Source: Knoellia locipacati
GTDB taxonomy: Bacteria > Actinomycetota > Actinomycetes > Actinomycetales > Dermatophilaceae
Length of the DNA: 64,000 nt
Assembly: GCF_007992835.1 (NCBI RefSeq)
Contig: NZ_BKBA01000011.1
Location: forward strand, 124,001 to 188,000
Reading direction: 5' to 3'
A model generated the notes under the pieces. It was not told where the DNA came from. It made no database searches and was given only the letters and a program-made list of their open reading frames with translations. Shown one piece after another: positions 42,166 through 53,040 of the stretch (position 1 is its first letter; each line of letters starts with the position of its first letter). The position numbers and the translations under genes are program-made.

Positions 42166-43442
42166 GCGACACCGCCGTGCGGACTCCGCTGTGGCGGGAG
42201 CGCCGCTTCGCGACCTACTGGGCCGGGCAGGGCATCTCGCAGTTCGGTGACCGGATCACCGGCCTCGCGCTGCCCTTCATCGCCGTCACCACGCTCCACG
42301 CCAGCGCCCCCACGGTCGGCCTGCTCACCGCCGCGGTGTGGGCGCCGAACATCCTGTCGCTGTTCGTCGGGTCGTGGGTGGACCACCAGCCCCGCAAGAG
42401 GAGCCTGCTCATCGTCGCCGACGTCCTGCGCGCCGTCGTCCTCCTCAGCCTGCCGGTCGCGCACTGGCTCGGCGTGGTGACGATGACCCAGCTCGTCGTC
42501 GTCGCGCTGCTCGCGGGACTCGGGCAGGTGCTCTACCAGACGGCATACCCGAGCTTCTTCGTCTCGCTGGTGCGTCGTGACCAGTTCGTCGAGGCCAACG
42601 GGCTGCTGAGCTCGACGAGGTCGCTGTCGTTCGTCGCCGGGCCCGCCGTGGCCGGTGGCCTCATCCAGGTGCTCACCGCACCCGTCGCCCTCGTGGTCGA
42701 CGCGGTGTCGTTCCTCCTCTCGGCGCTGCTCCTGCGGCGCGTCCGCGTGGAGGACCGACCCGTCGAACCGCCGGACACGAGCCTGCTCGCCCGCTCGCGC
42801 GACGGCCTGCTGCTCGTGGTCCACCACCCGTACCTGCGGGCGTCGCTGGCCTGCGTCACCACGATCAACTTCTTCAACTTCGTCGCGGCCGCCCTGCTCA
42901 TCCTCTTCGCCAGCCGCGAGCTCGGGCTGGGGGCCGGCAGCATCGGCCTCGCGCTGGGTGTCGGCGCGACGGGTGGCCTCCTCGGCGCGGTCCTCGCCGG
43001 CCGGGTCACGCGCCGGCTGGGGGTCGGCGTGACCATCGCGGTCGGCGCGGTGCTGTTCTCGGCCCCGTTCGCGGCCCTGCCGCTCGCCGACGGGCCGGTC
43101 GAGGTGCGGATGGCCGTCCTCGGACTCGTCGAGTTCGTCTCCGCCTTCGGCGTCATGCTGCTCGACGTCCCGCTCAACGCGCTGCAGACCGCCGTGACCC
43201 CGGACGCCGTGCGCAGCCGGGTGGTCGGCGCGTTCAGCACCATCAACTACGGCATCCGTCCGGTGGGCGCGGTCCTCGGCGGCTTCCTCGGGGAGTGGAT
43301 CGGGGTCGGCACGACCATGGTGGTGTCTGCGGTCGGCGGAAGCCTGGCCGTCCTGTTCCTGCTCGGGTCACCGATCCTTCGGACCCGGACCATCGAGGAG
43401 CTCGACGACAGCACCACCGAGATCGCCGGACGGCCTGCCTGA
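42162..43442 (+). CDS. MFS transporter
   Basis: A 426-residue major-facilitator exporter with 12 hydrophobic helices. Landmarks are RFATYWAGQGISQFGDRITGLALPFIAV, GSWVDHQPRKRSLLIVADVLRAVVLLSLP and RSRVVGAFSTINYGIRPVGAVLGGFLGEWIG, typical of the enterobactin/macrolide-efflux-like MFS group. The GTG start at 42162 overlaps the regulator stop, so the pair forms a self-contained regulator-efflux unit. The natural substrate is unknown. Confidence 0.9.
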   Translation: MSDTAVRTPLWRERRFATYWAGQGISQFGDRITGLALPFIAVTTLHASAPTVGLLTAAVWAPNILSLFVGSWVDHQPRKRSLLIVADVLRAVVLLSLPVAHWLGVVTMTQLVVVALLAGLGQVLYQTAYPSFFVSLVRRDQFVEANGLLSSTRSLSFVAGPAVAGGLIQVLTAPVALVVDAVSFLLSALLLRRVRVEDRPVEPPDTSLLARSRDGLLLVVHHPYLRASLACVTTINFFNFVAAALLILFASRELGLGAGSIGLALGVGATGGLLGAVLAGRVTRRLGVGVTIAVGAVLFSAPFAALPLADGPVEVRMAVLGLVEFVSAFGVMLLDVPLNALQTAVTPDAVRSRVVGAFSTINYGIRPVGAVLGGFLGEWIGVGTTMVVSAVGGSLAVLFLLGSPILRTRTIEELDDSTTEIAGRPA

Positions 43443-43485
43443 GTCGGTCGCCGGCGGGCGGGGATGGGCGCATAGGGTCGGACCC

Positions 43486-44253
43486 GTGACTCGTCGAACC
43501 GCCCTCGTCCGTCGTCCCGGTCCCCGTCTCGCCGACGGACTGGTCACCCATCTCGAGAAGACCCCGATCGACCTCGACCTCGCCATGCAGCAGTGGGATG
43601 CGTATGCCGCGTGCCTGCGGTCCGCGGGCTGGGAGACCGTCGAGGTCCCCGCGGCCGACGACTGCCCCGACGCCGTCTTCATCGAGGACGCCGTCGTCGT
43701 GGCCGGCGACGTCGCCGTGCTCACCAATCCCGGTGCGGCGCAGCGCAAGCCGGAGGTCGCCGCGGTCGAGGGTGTCGTGCGCGACCTCGGCTACCGTGTC
43801 GTGCGGATCGAGGAGCCCGGGACGCTCGACGGGGGAGACGTCCTCAAGGTCGGGGACACGGCATACGTCGGTCTGGGCGGGCGGACCAACGGCGCCGGCA
43901 TCCAGCAGCTGGCGACCCACCTCGGGTCCGTCGGGATGCGCACCCAGGCCGTCACGGTCGAGCGCGCCCTCCACCTCAAGTCGGCGGTCACGGCTCTGCC
44001 CGACGGCACGGTCATCGGCTGGGACCCGGTCGTCGACTGGCCCGGCGCCTTCCCGGCCTACGAGGGCATGCCCGAGGAGGGCGGCGCGCACGTCGTGCTG
44101 CTCGACGACGCGACCCTGCTCATGGCGGCCAGCGCGCCCCGCACGGCCGAGCTGCTGCGCGGGCGCGGGCACGAGGTCGTCACCGTCGACATCAGCGAGT
44201 TCGAGAAGCTCGAGGGCTGCGTCACCTGCCTGTCCGTGCGCTGCCGCGGCTGA
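43486..44253 (+). CDS. ddaH: dimethylarginine dimethylaminohydrolase (DDAH-like)
   Basis: A 255-residue enzyme of the guanidino-group-modifying superfamily that hydrolyses methylated arginine to citrulline. FIEDAVVVAGDVAVLTNPGAAQRKPEV near residue 65 and GTLDGGDVLKVGDTAYVGLGGRTNGAGI carry the Glu/Asp pair. The catalytic His is in VERALHLKSAVTAL near 163, and the catalytic Cys near the end is in KLEGCVTCLSVRCRG. The start is GTG. The family also contains arginine deiminase-like enzymes, so the exact substrate is inferred. A strong hairpin follows. Confidence 0.88.
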   Translation: MTRRTALVRRPGPRLADGLVTHLEKTPIDLDLAMQQWDAYAACLRSAGWETVEVPAADDCPDAVFIEDAVVVAGDVAVLTNPGAAQRKPEVAAVEGVVRDLGYRVVRIEEPGTLDGGDVLKVGDTAYVGLGGRTNGAGIQQLATHLGSVGMRTQAVTVERALHLKSAVTALPDGTVIGWDPVVDWPGAFPAYEGMPEEGGAHVVLLDDATLLMAASAPRTAELLRGRGHEVVTVDISEFEKLEGCVTCLSVRCRG

Positions 44254-44287
44254 CCACCTTCACCCCACCGTTGCCCCCCGTTGCCCC

Positions 44288-44339
44288 CGTTGCGTCTGCG
44301 GAAACGGCGGCTAGAGCAACCGTTGCCGCAGACGCAACG
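44288..44339. repeat. family B nested hairpin after ddaH
   Basis: CGTTGCGTCTGCGG (44288-44301) with CCGCAGACGCAACG (44326-44339) gives a perfect 14-bp outer stem, with an inner AACGG/CCGTT stem. It is related in sequence and layout to the hairpins at 19709 and 26408. It is a probable terminator of ddaH. Confidence 0.8.
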
Positions 44340-44406
44340 AGCGCGACGTGCCCACAGTGCGGACCGGAGGGCGACGCGCAGGTGGGCGGACGGCATACTC
44401 GATGCC

Positions 44407-44451
44407 GTGCGGTACTCGCGGCTCCTCCTTCTCTGCCGCGGCGAGGCCTGA
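44407..44451 (+). CDS. leucine leader peptide (leuA attenuator)
   Basis: A 14-codon reading frame starting with GTG encodes MRYSRLLLLCRGEA and stops at TGA 44449-44451. Four consecutive leucine codons (CTC CTC CTT CTC) sit 74-103 bases before leuA. This is the layout of a leucine attenuator, and leucine leader peptides before leuA are known in other actinobacteria. CATACT at 44394-44399 is a plausible -10, so the transcript may begin at or next to the GTG (leaderless). A 9-bp stem with one G-U pair (44438-44446 with 44461-44469) overlaps the peptide stop. Confidence 0.85.
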   Translation: MRYSRLLLLCRGEA

Positions 44452-44500
44452 ATCGGCCCTCCTCGTCGCGGAGCTCGCTGTGCCCCGGCTGAGCACATGA

Positions 44501-46270
<1,770 letters not shown>

Positions 46271-46314
46271 CCCGCCCCGAAGGGGCGCCGCGCGCCTCAC
46301 GACCGGACGGAACC

Positions 46315-46353
46315 TTCGGGGTCCGGAGGGGAACCTTCCCTCCGGACCCCGAA
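46315..46353. terminator. two-way hairpin terminator after leuA
   Basis: A perfect 16-bp stem (46315-46330 and 46338-46353) with the loop GAACCTT. It sits between the convergent leuA and the glycosidase/phosphatase gene. GAACCTTC recurs three times as a direct repeat around it. A smaller hairpin, CGCCCC-GAA-GGGGCG, precedes it at 46273-46287. Confidence 0.85.
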
Positions 46354-46395
46354 CCTTCCCTCATGGGGAGCAAAAGCTGAGGTATGCCGTCCCGC

Positions 46396-49300
46396 TCAGC
46401 CGACGGTGACCGTCGCGGTGCGGCTCACGCCGTTGACGACGACGGTGAGTGTGCCGGTCCCGGCGCGCAGCCCGGTGAGCCGGCCGGTCGCGGGGTCGTA
46501 TGCCGCCACGGCACTTCCCGGGGCCCTGCCCGATCCGACGTGGACGCCGTTCCCGGACCAGGCGGCGCTCACCGGGTAGGCGAGTGGGAACGACCTGGTG
46601 CCCTGGATGACCGTCGTCGCCACCGGTGCCGACTCGCCCACGGCCACGCTCGGTGCCGACACCGTGAGCTCGTCGACGTGCGGCCGGATCTGGACCCGGG
46701 CCCACGAGTGCGGTCCGGGGGCGGCGGGGTCTGCGCGGAAGAGCCTGGCGCCGGGGGTGCGTGGCGCCTCGGGGTCGATGCGCACCGTCGTCCATCCCGA
46801 GAACCCGCCCTCGTCCGGTGAGGTCGACGGTGCCTTGCCCGAGTTGCCGTTGACGACGTAGGGGACGGCGTCGACCCGGCCGGCTGAGAACGCGCCGACG
46901 TGGCCGCCGACGAAGAGTGCGCCCTTGCCGCTGCGGAGCCGGAAGTCGGACAGCCAGCCCTCGACGGTCTCGGCCTCGACCCGGTCGGTCATCTGCGAGC
47001 CCTTGACCGGGCTGGGGTCGCGCGGTGGGTGGTGCCACCCGACCACGACACCGTGGACGGCGTCGTTGCGCTCGGCGTCGTCGAGGGCGGAGCGCAGCAT
47101 CTGCCACTGGTCGAACCCACCTCCACGCAAGGTGCCGGTGGAGGAGTCGAGCAGGACGAACCGCGTGCCCTTGTGGACGAAGCTGTGGTGGGTCTCGCCG
47201 AAGACGGCGCTGAAGTTGCTCGTCGAGCCGGGGCCGTAGATCTCGTGGTTGCCGGGCAGGTAGTACCACCGCAGTCCCTTGGCGGTGAGCTCCTCGTCGA
47301 TGACCTTCTTGGCCAGCGCGAAGTCGGCCGGGTAGCCGGTGTCGACGAGGTCGCCGGTGATGACGACGAAGTCCGGTCGGCTGGCGACGATCTCGCGCAT
47401 GGTGCGCCGCACTGCGGGGACGAGCGACTGGTTGTCGGCCGTGAACTGCCCGTCGGACATCACGGCATACGTGAACTGCTCACCCGTCGTGCTGAGCGCC
47501 GTGTGCTGCTGGACCACCGGGTCCTGGGCCACCGGCGTGGCCGGCGCGCTCACGGGCGGCGCAGTCTTGACGGTGAGGTCGTCGAGGACGACGGCGCCGG
47601 TGTAGGAGCGCGCGGCGCCGGTCTCGATGGTGGCGACGAAGTTGAGGGTGACCGGGCCCGGGAGGGTCTGGGGCACGGGGACCTCCATGTACTTCCAGCC
47701 GGTCCACGTGACGTACGGGCCGTAGAGCGAGGCCGCCTTGCCCTGGCCGTCGCTGATGCCGAAGGACGTCCACGCACCCTTGCCGTCGCCGTGCACCCAC
47801 ACGCCGAGGGCGAGCGGCTGCCCCTGCGTGATCGTGATCGGTGTCGGGGGCCGCGCGTAGCCGACCCGGGTCGCCGTGGACTGGGTGAAGTCGTAGGTCA
47901 TCTTCAGTCCGGTGCCGCCCTCACGCCCGGGGGCCGGCTCGACCGACCCGGCGGCGCGCGCCTGGGTGAAGCGCCACGAGGCGGCCTCGTCGAACGTGCT
48001 CAGGGTGGTGCTCACGGACCCGATGGCGACCGGGACGTGCGTCACGACGCCTCGGGCGGTCGCCCTGACGACGAGGGCGCCGGTGGTGACCCCCGGCTTG
48101 GCCCGGACGGTGAAGTCGACGCCGTCGCCGGTGACGCTCACGAGCGAGTCGTCGGCGTCGAGGGTGACGTCGCCGGCCTCGAGCGGGGTCTCGAACCCGT
48201 TGGCGTCCGAGCCGACGATGCGGAACGTCGCCGGCTGCGTGGGGTCGAGGATCGAGACCTTGTCGACGCTCGGTCGCAGCCGCTGCAGCGCTCCGAGGAC
48301 GGTGAGGTCGAGGGACTCCTTGACCGCGCCGATCTGGGCGGTGACCGTCGTGGTCCCGGGTGCGCTGGGCTTGACGAGACCCGTCGGCGAGACGGTCGCG
48401 GCGTTCGTCGCCCGGTATGCCGGCGTCGTGGCGACCGGGGCGTACGTCTCGTCGTGCCCGAGGCCGGTGAGCTGCCGCGTGAGCCCAGGGAAGGCCCGGA
48501 GCAGGTCGGGGTTCTCCTCGTCGGAGGCCGTGACGAGCCGGAGGCCGCGCACCTGGCCGGACCCGGCGTCGGCGAACAGGCCGATGCCGTCGGGCACAGG
48601 GCGCAGGCCACCGTCGGAGGGCTGGTTCTCGACGTCGAGGTCGTCCTCCCCGGCCTCACGGGCGAGCATCGTCGAGGAGCCGCCGCCGTCGAGGTTGATG
48701 GCGTCGTCGGCGCCGACCTCCTTGAGGAAGGCACCGGTCTCGGCGTAGGTCATGCCGCGCGAGTCGGCCATCCGCCCGTCGACGGTGAGCAGGAACATCG
48801 TCGAGCCGTCGGCGTCGAAGCCGACCGCGGTGCGCGGGTGGATCGCCGTGTCGCCCTGCGGGACCACGGCGCCGTCCTCGAGCAGCATCGTGTTGCCCGA
48901 GATGGCCATGGCGAGGTTGTCGCCGTCGTTGCGCAGCGAGTAGTCGAGCGCAACCTTGTCGCCGACGGCCAGGCCGGCGAGGCGGTCGGCTCCGGTGCCA
49001 CGCCCCACGAGGGCGACCTGCGACGGGGCCAGCTGGCCCTCGCCCGCAGTGGTGGCGACGGACTCGACGGCGCCGTCGCGCACGATCACCTCGCGCACCT
49101 TGGTGGCGCCGCCGGTCACGCGCGAGCGGGTGTAGGCACCCCAGGCCGGGGTGAACGCGGTGACGCCGTTCGCCGGGATGGCCGACTGGTTGAGTCCGTC
49201 GAGGGTCGTGCTGGTACCGCTCCACGACACCGTGCCCTGCAGGAACATCGAGCTGATCCGACCCAGACCGTCGGCGCCGACGCCGAGGGCGCGGTTGTGA

Positions 49301-49842
49301 CCGGGGTTGGGTCCCTTGACGATGGTGCCGTCGAGCTTCTTGGCGCCGCCCTGCGGTGCGTTGGAGTTGTTGATGTCGAAGTAGTCGCCGTTGACGGCTG
49401 CAACCGTGCGCCGCGGGTCGGCGAGCTCGGTGAGCGGGCTCGCCGAGGCGACCTTGGCGGCGTTGATGTAGTCGGGCCTGACCGACCCTGCGGCGAGGTC
49501 GACCTTGAGGAGGTCACCGCGCATGAAGCCACCCGCGTCCAGCCACTCGAACGACCTCAGGGACACCGCCGGGGCCACGGGGCGGGTCACATCGCTGAGC
49601 CACAGCCGGTTCGCGGTCTGGACCGCGGTCGGCGCGAGGACCCTCGGCTCGGCGAGGTCGGAGCTGGCGGCCGGGACCCGGCCGGTCGACGGGTCGGCGC
49701 CACTGGTGACCGGGGCCGTGCCGGTGGCGTCCGGACCCCCCGGCGCGGCGTACGCGGTCGGGGCGGCGACGACGAGTGGGAGCGCGGCGAAGGCGACGAC
49801 GGCGGTGCGCCGCAGGCGTGACGAGAGCGAGGGCGGTGTCAT
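46396..49842 (-). CDS. secreted phosphodiester glycosidase plus metallophosphoesterase fusion
   Basis: A very large (1148 residue) exported protein. A signal peptide (residues about 1-35, RLRRTAVVAFAALPLVVAAPTAYA) is followed by a NAGPA-type phosphodiester glycosidase domain (about 120-410) with AAVNGDYFDINNSNAPQGG, HPRTAVGFDADGSTMFLLTVDGR and AINLDGGGSSTM. Ig-like domains and a carbohydrate-binding-like beta domain (about 490-780) come next, then a calcineurin-like metallophosphoesterase (about 800-1020) with DFVVITGDLVDTG, LPGNHEIYG, VGWHHPP and FVGGHVGAF, and a C-terminal Ig-like domain. It probably degrades cell-wall or environmental phospho-sugars to free phosphate. The ATG at 49842 is chosen; one at 49872 lacks a ribosome-binding site. 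Confidence 0.87.
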   Translation of the reverse strand: MTPPSLSSRLRRTAVVAFAALPLVVAAPTAYAAPGGPDATGTAPVTSGADPSTGRVPAASSDLAEPRVLAPTAVQTANRLWLSDVTRPVAPAVSLRSFEWLDAGGFMRGDLLKVDLAAGSVRPDYINAAKVASASPLTELADPRRTVAAVNGDYFDINNSNAPQGGAKKLDGTIVKGPNPGHNRALGVGADGLGRISSMFLQGTVSWSGTSTTLDGLNQSAIPANGVTAFTPAWGAYTRSRVTGGATKVREVIVRDGAVESVATTAGEGQLAPSQVALVGRGTGADRLAGLAVGDKVALDYSLRNDGDNLAMAISGNTMLLEDGAVVPQGDTAIHPRTAVGFDADGSTMFLLTVDGRMADSRGMTYAETGAFLKEVGADDAINLDGGGSSTMLAREAGEDDLDVENQPSDGGLRPVPDGIGLFADAGSGQVRGLRLVTASDEENPDLLRAFPGLTRQLTGLGHDETYAPVATTPAYRATNAATVSPTGLVKPSAPGTTTVTAQIGAVKESLDLTVLGALQRLRPSVDKVSILDPTQPATFRIVGSDANGFETPLEAGDVTLDADDSLVSVTGDGVDFTVRAKPGVTTGALVVRATARGVVTHVPVAIGSVSTTLSTFDEAASWRFTQARAAGSVEPAPGREGGTGLKMTYDFTQSTATRVGYARPPTPITITQGQPLALGVWVHGDGKGAWTSFGISDGQGKAASLYGPYVTWTGWKYMEVPVPQTLPGPVTLNFVATIETGAARSYTGAVVLDDLTVKTAPPVSAPATPVAQDPVVQQHTALSTTGEQFTYAVMSDGQFTADNQSLVPAVRRTMREIVASRPDFVVITGDLVDTGYPADFALAKKVIDEELTAKGLRWYYLPGNHEIYGPGSTSNFSAVFGETHHSFVHKGTRFVLLDSSTGTLRGGGFDQWQMLRSALDDAERNDAVHGVVVGWHHPPRDPSPVKGSQMTDRVEAETVEGWLSDFRLRSGKGALFVGGHVGAFSAGRVDAVPYVVNGNSGKAPSTSPDEGGFSGWTTVRIDPEAPRTPGARLFRADPAAPGPHSWARVQIRPHVDELTVSAPSVAVGESAPVATTVIQGTRSFPLAYPVSAAWSGNGVHVGSGRAPGSAVAAYDPATGRLTGLRAGTGTLTVVVNGVSRTATVTVG

Positions 49843-49964
49843 GCTCCCGATCCCACCCGACCCCGATGACATAGGAACAATGTTGCGGCCAACGTCAGGC
49901 AAACGTGACTTGTTCACATGACGAGGATGGCACGCACCCGCCTGCCGCGCTCGTCGAAGCGGAG

Positions 49965-50588
49965 TCAGCGGATCCCGCGTGGTCGGAACTGGATCGAGAT
50001 CCTCGGGCCGACCGGCTTGCTCGTCTTGGGGATGGCGTGGTCCCAGGTGCGCTGGCACGACCCACCCATGACGACGAGGTCGCCGTGTCCGAGCGAGAAG
50101 CCGATGGATGCCCCGCCACCGCGGGGTCGCAGCATGAGCGAGCGCGCCGAGCCGACCGAGAGGATGGCGACCATCGTGTCCATGTCACGGGCGCGGCCGA
50201 TGCGGTCGCCGTGCCACGCGACTGAGTCGCGGCCGTCGCGGTAGAGGCACATCCCGGCGGAGACGAAGGGCTCGCCCAGCTCACCGGCATACGTGCGGGA
50301 CAACGCTTCTCGCGCCTCGGTGAGGGTCGGGTGGGGGAGCGCCTCGCCCTCCTCGTAGAACTTGAGCAGGCGGGGGACGTCGACGACGCGTTCGTACATC
50401 TCGCGCCGCTCCGCCTTCCACGGGACCTCGTGGTGCAATGCGTCGAAAAGGAGGTCGGCGCCGGCCAGCCACGCCGGTTGGTAGTCGACCCATGCGCCGC
50501 GCGACAGGTGGGTGCGCGTGGGCGCCAGGTGTCCGAGCTCGATGGCGTCACCGGTGTCGAAGAGCGAGTGCTGCAGGACCGCGTCCAT
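49965..50588 (-). CDS. AlkB-like 2-oxoglutarate-Fe(II) dioxygenase
   Basis: A 207-residue DNA/RNA demethylase of the AlkB family. The iron site HxD...H is in SVAWHGDRIGRARD (near residue 125) and TWDHAIPK (near 183), and 2-oxoglutarate binding uses PRISIQFRPR at the end. SVGSARSLMLRPRGGG and FSLGHGDLVVMGGSCQ are family hallmarks. It repairs alkylation damage in nucleic acid. It is not next to an ada gene, so regulation is not evident. Confidence 0.92.
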   Translation of the reverse strand: MDAVLQHSLFDTGDAIELGHLAPTRTHLSRGAWVDYQPAWLAGADLLFDALHHEVPWKAERREMYERVVDVPRLLKFYEEGEALPHPTLTEAREALSRTYAGELGEPFVSAGMCLYRDGRDSVAWHGDRIGRARDMDTMVAILSVGSARSLMLRPRGGGASIGFSLGHGDLVVMGGSCQRTWDHAIPKTSKPVGPRISIQFRPRGIR

Positions 50589-50678
50589 GGGACGACCCTA
50601 TCGCAGGTCGAACACCTGTTCTAGTCCTTTCCAGTGCGTGTCGAGCGCTGCGACCCGGCCGACGGGACGGTCCGCCGG

Positions 50679-51362
50679 TCAAGCCCGTCCGTCTCGCGGA
50701 TCGTCGCCCTGCACCTCGGGAGAACCCGAGTACACCGAGCCGCCGATGGTCGACCACCCAAACCACCCGCCCTCCGGGTAGTCCGCGTCGGGCACGTGCC
50801 ACAGCACCCGTGCGCGGGTGCTCGCCTCCCGCACGGCCACCAGGTCGAGCGGCACGAATGTCTCGGGGACCTCGAGCGCCTCCCACTCGACGACCAGCTC
50901 CGCGTCTCGGTCGGGGACGGGGTGCAGCCACCACGACTGGGTCGTCCTGAGCTCGCCCCCGCCACCGCCGTTCATGACGAGGCTGGGACGCTCGGGGGAC
51001 CCGGGCTCGTCGGGGGCGACGTCAGGGGAGTGCCCGGGCTCGCCCGAGCCGAGCTTCGTGCCGTCGCCGAGCAGGATCCCGAGCCGCGGCTCCTCGGGGA
51101 GGCCGTGCACGCCCGCCGCTCTCACCGCAGCCTCCGGGTGGACCCACGCCTCGAGGCGCAGCAGCATGCCCCGGTCGAACACCTGGATCTCGGGCACCCG
51201 CACGACGACGGAGTCGCTCACGAAGACGTCTGCGTCGACCGGCACCGAGACCGGTACGACGTTCATCGGCGGCGTCCACGGGAGGTTGACGAACCCGCCC
51301 GGCTCCTCCATGTCGTCCGCAGGCGGGAGGGGCGGTTCGAAGAACGGGGCGCGAGAGCTCAT
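50679..51362 (-). CDS. hypothetical protein
   Basis: A 227-residue soluble protein I do not recognise. The N-terminus is Pro-rich (PFFEPPLPPADDMEEPGGFVNLPWTPPMNVVP). The middle has beta-like strands ending ...LRLEAWVHPEAAVRAAG, a disordered Gly/Pro/Glu stretch (about 115-140), then WWLHPVPDRDAELVVEWEALEVPETFVPLDLVAVREAS. No signal peptide or membrane segment is seen. The ATG at 51362 is the most likely start. It is divergent from recO and appears in other actinomycetes' recO neighbourhoods only as my impression, not a checked fact. Confidence 0.65.
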   Translation of the reverse strand: MSSRAPFFEPPLPPADDMEEPGGFVNLPWTPPMNVVPVSVPVDADVFVSDSVVVRVPEIQVFDRGMLLRLEAWVHPEAAVRAAGVHGLPEEPRLGILLGDGTKLGSGEPGHSPDVAPDEPGSPERPSLVMNGGGGGELRTTQSWWLHPVPDRDAELVVEWEALEVPETFVPLDLVAVREASTRARVLWHVPDADYPEGGWFGWSTIGGSVYSGSPEVQGDDPRDGRA

Positions 51363-51430
51363 GGCGACACCGTAGGGCTTCGGGCGGCACGGCATACCGG
51401 CATTGTCGGAGGCTCGGGAGACAATGGGGC

Positions 51431-52156
51431 GTGCCGCTCTACCGTGACCAGGGGATCGTGCTGCGCACCCACAAGCTGGGCGAGGCAGACCGCATCATCA
51501 CCGTGCTCACGCGCAGCCTGGGCAAGGTCCGCACCGTCGGCAAGGGCGTGCGCCGCACGAAGTCGCGCTTCGGCGCACGGCTCGAGCCGGGGATGCTCGT
51601 CGACCTCCAGTGCTACGAGGGACGCAACCTCGACACCGTGACCCAGGCCGAGACGCTCGAGTCGTGGGGCGACGTGTGCGCGCGCGACTACGACGCGTGG
51701 ACCGCGGCCAACGCCGTCCTCGAGACCTGCGACCGGCTCACCGAGGAGCGAGAGCCGGCGCTCCAGCAGTACCTCCTCGTCACCGGCGCGATGCGCTCGC
51801 TCGCGGGCAAGGAGCACGACCCCAACCTCGTCCTCGACGCCTACCTCCTGCGCGCGCTCGCGGTCGCCGGCTGGGCGCCGAGCTTCCACGACTGCGCCAA
51901 GTGCGGCGCCGAGGGTCCTCACCGCGCGTTCCACATCGTGTCCGGTGGCGCCGTCTGCTCCGTATGCCGTCCGCCCGGCTCCTCCGCCCCCGCACCGGAG
52001 ACGTTGCGCCTGCTTGCCGCGCTGCTCGCCGGTGACTGGATGATTGCCGACTCGTCCGACGTGCGGCACCGCCGTGAGGGCAGCGGCCTGACCACGGCGT
52101 TCTTGCAGTGGCACCTCGAACGCGGGGTGCGCTCGCTCCGTATGGTGGAGCGGTGA
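51431..52156 (+). CDS. recO: DNA repair protein RecO
   Basis: Recombination mediator (241 residues) that loads RecA on gaps with RecR. The N-terminal OB fold is [54 protein letters not shown] zinc finger follows near residue 154 (CAKCG ... CSVCRPP, four Cys). The start is GTG. Its stop overlaps the uppS start by four bases; recO-uppS is a conserved actinobacterial pair. Confidence 0.96.
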   Translation: MPLYRDQGIVLRTHKLGEADRIITVLTRSLGKVRTVGKGVRRTKSRFGARLEPGMLVDLQCYEGRNLDTVTQAETLESWGDVCARDYDAWTAANAVLETCDRLTEEREPALQQYLLVTGAMRSLAGKEHDPNLVLDAYLLRALAVAGWAPSFHDCAKCGAEGPHRAFHIVSGGAVCSVCRPPGSSAPAPETLRLLAALLAGDWMIADSSDVRHRREGSGLTTAFLQWHLERGVRSLRMVER

Positions 52157-52941
52157 CGAGCCGCCCCTTCCCGCACCCCAGTGGAGCCCAGCCTCCGGCC
52201 GTTCCGGCGCAGCAGGTCCCCGGCCACGTGGCGATCGTCATGGACGGCAACGGGCGCTGGGCCAACCAGCGTGGACTGCCGCGCACCAAGGGCCACGAGG
52301 CCGGCGAGGGCGCGCTGCTCGACGTCGTCGCCGGTGCGATCGAGGCCGGCGTGACCCACCTGTCCGCCTACGCGTTCTCCACCGAGAACTGGCGCCGCTC
52401 GCCCGACGAGGTTCGCTTCCTCATGGGGTTCAACCGCGACGTCATCCGGCGCCGGCGCGACCAGCTCCACGACTGGGGCGTGCGGATGCGGTGGGTCGGC
52501 CGCCGGCCGCGGCTGTGGAGCTCGGTCATCAAGGAGCTCGAGATCGCCCAGGAGCTCACCCAGCACAACACCGGGCTCACCCTCTACTTCTGCGTCAACT
52601 ACGGCGGCCGGGCCGAGCTGGGCGACGCCGCGCGGGCGATGGCCGAGGACGTGGCGCGGGGTCGGCTCAAGCCGCGCAACGTCGACGAGAAGGCGCTCGC
52701 GCGCTACCTCCCCGAGCCCGACATGCCCGACGTCGACCTCTTCGTCCGCAGCTCGGGGGAGCAGCGCACGAGCAACTTCCTGCTGTGGCAGAGCGCCTAC
52801 GCCGAGATGGTCTTCCTCGACACGCTGTGGCCCGACTTCGACCGTCGCGACCTGTGGCGGGCGATCGAGATCTATGCCGACCGCGACCGTCGCTACGGCG
52901 GCGCCGTCGACGCTGCGGCCGAGACCGCCACCGACGCCTGA
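52153..52941 (+). CDS. uppS: isoprenyl (polyprenyl) diphosphate synthase
   Basis: cis-Prenyltransferase (262 residues) that makes the undecaprenyl/decaprenyl diphosphate lipid carrier for cell-wall synthesis. The substrate site [27 protein letters not shown] is near residue 30 (catalytic Asp), [12 protein letters not shown] is near 78, and the dimer/active motif [24 protein letters not shown] is near 196. The GTG start overlaps the recO stop. It converges with zur across a strong palindrome. Confidence 0.97.
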   Translation: MTSRPFPHPSGAQPPAVPAQQVPGHVAIVMDGNGRWANQRGLPRTKGHEAGEGALLDVVAGAIEAGVTHLSAYAFSTENWRRSPDEVRFLMGFNRDVIRRRRDQLHDWGVRMRWVGRRPRLWSSVIKELEIAQELTQHNTGLTLYFCVNYGGRAELGDAARAMAEDVARGRLKPRNVDEKALARYLPEPDMPDVDLFVRSSGEQRTSNFLLWQSAYAEMVFLDTLWPDFDRRDLWRAIEIYADRDRRYGGAVDAAAETATDA

Positions 52942-52958
52942 CGAGTCGAGTTCAACGA

Positions 52959-53033
52959 CGACTGATTGCCCCGCTGGGACACGTCGTGGAGGCCTTCGGC
53001 CGAGCGGACGTGTCCCAGCGGGGCAATCAGTCG
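52959..53033. repeat. family A palindrome, two-way terminator
   Basis: A perfect 26-bp stem (52959-52984 and 53008-53033) with a 23-base loop that holds a further GGCC-TTC-GGCC hairpin. The ends read CGACTGATTGCCCC. It lies between the convergent uppS and zur genes. Confidence 0.88.
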
Positions 53034-53040
53034 CTGCTTT

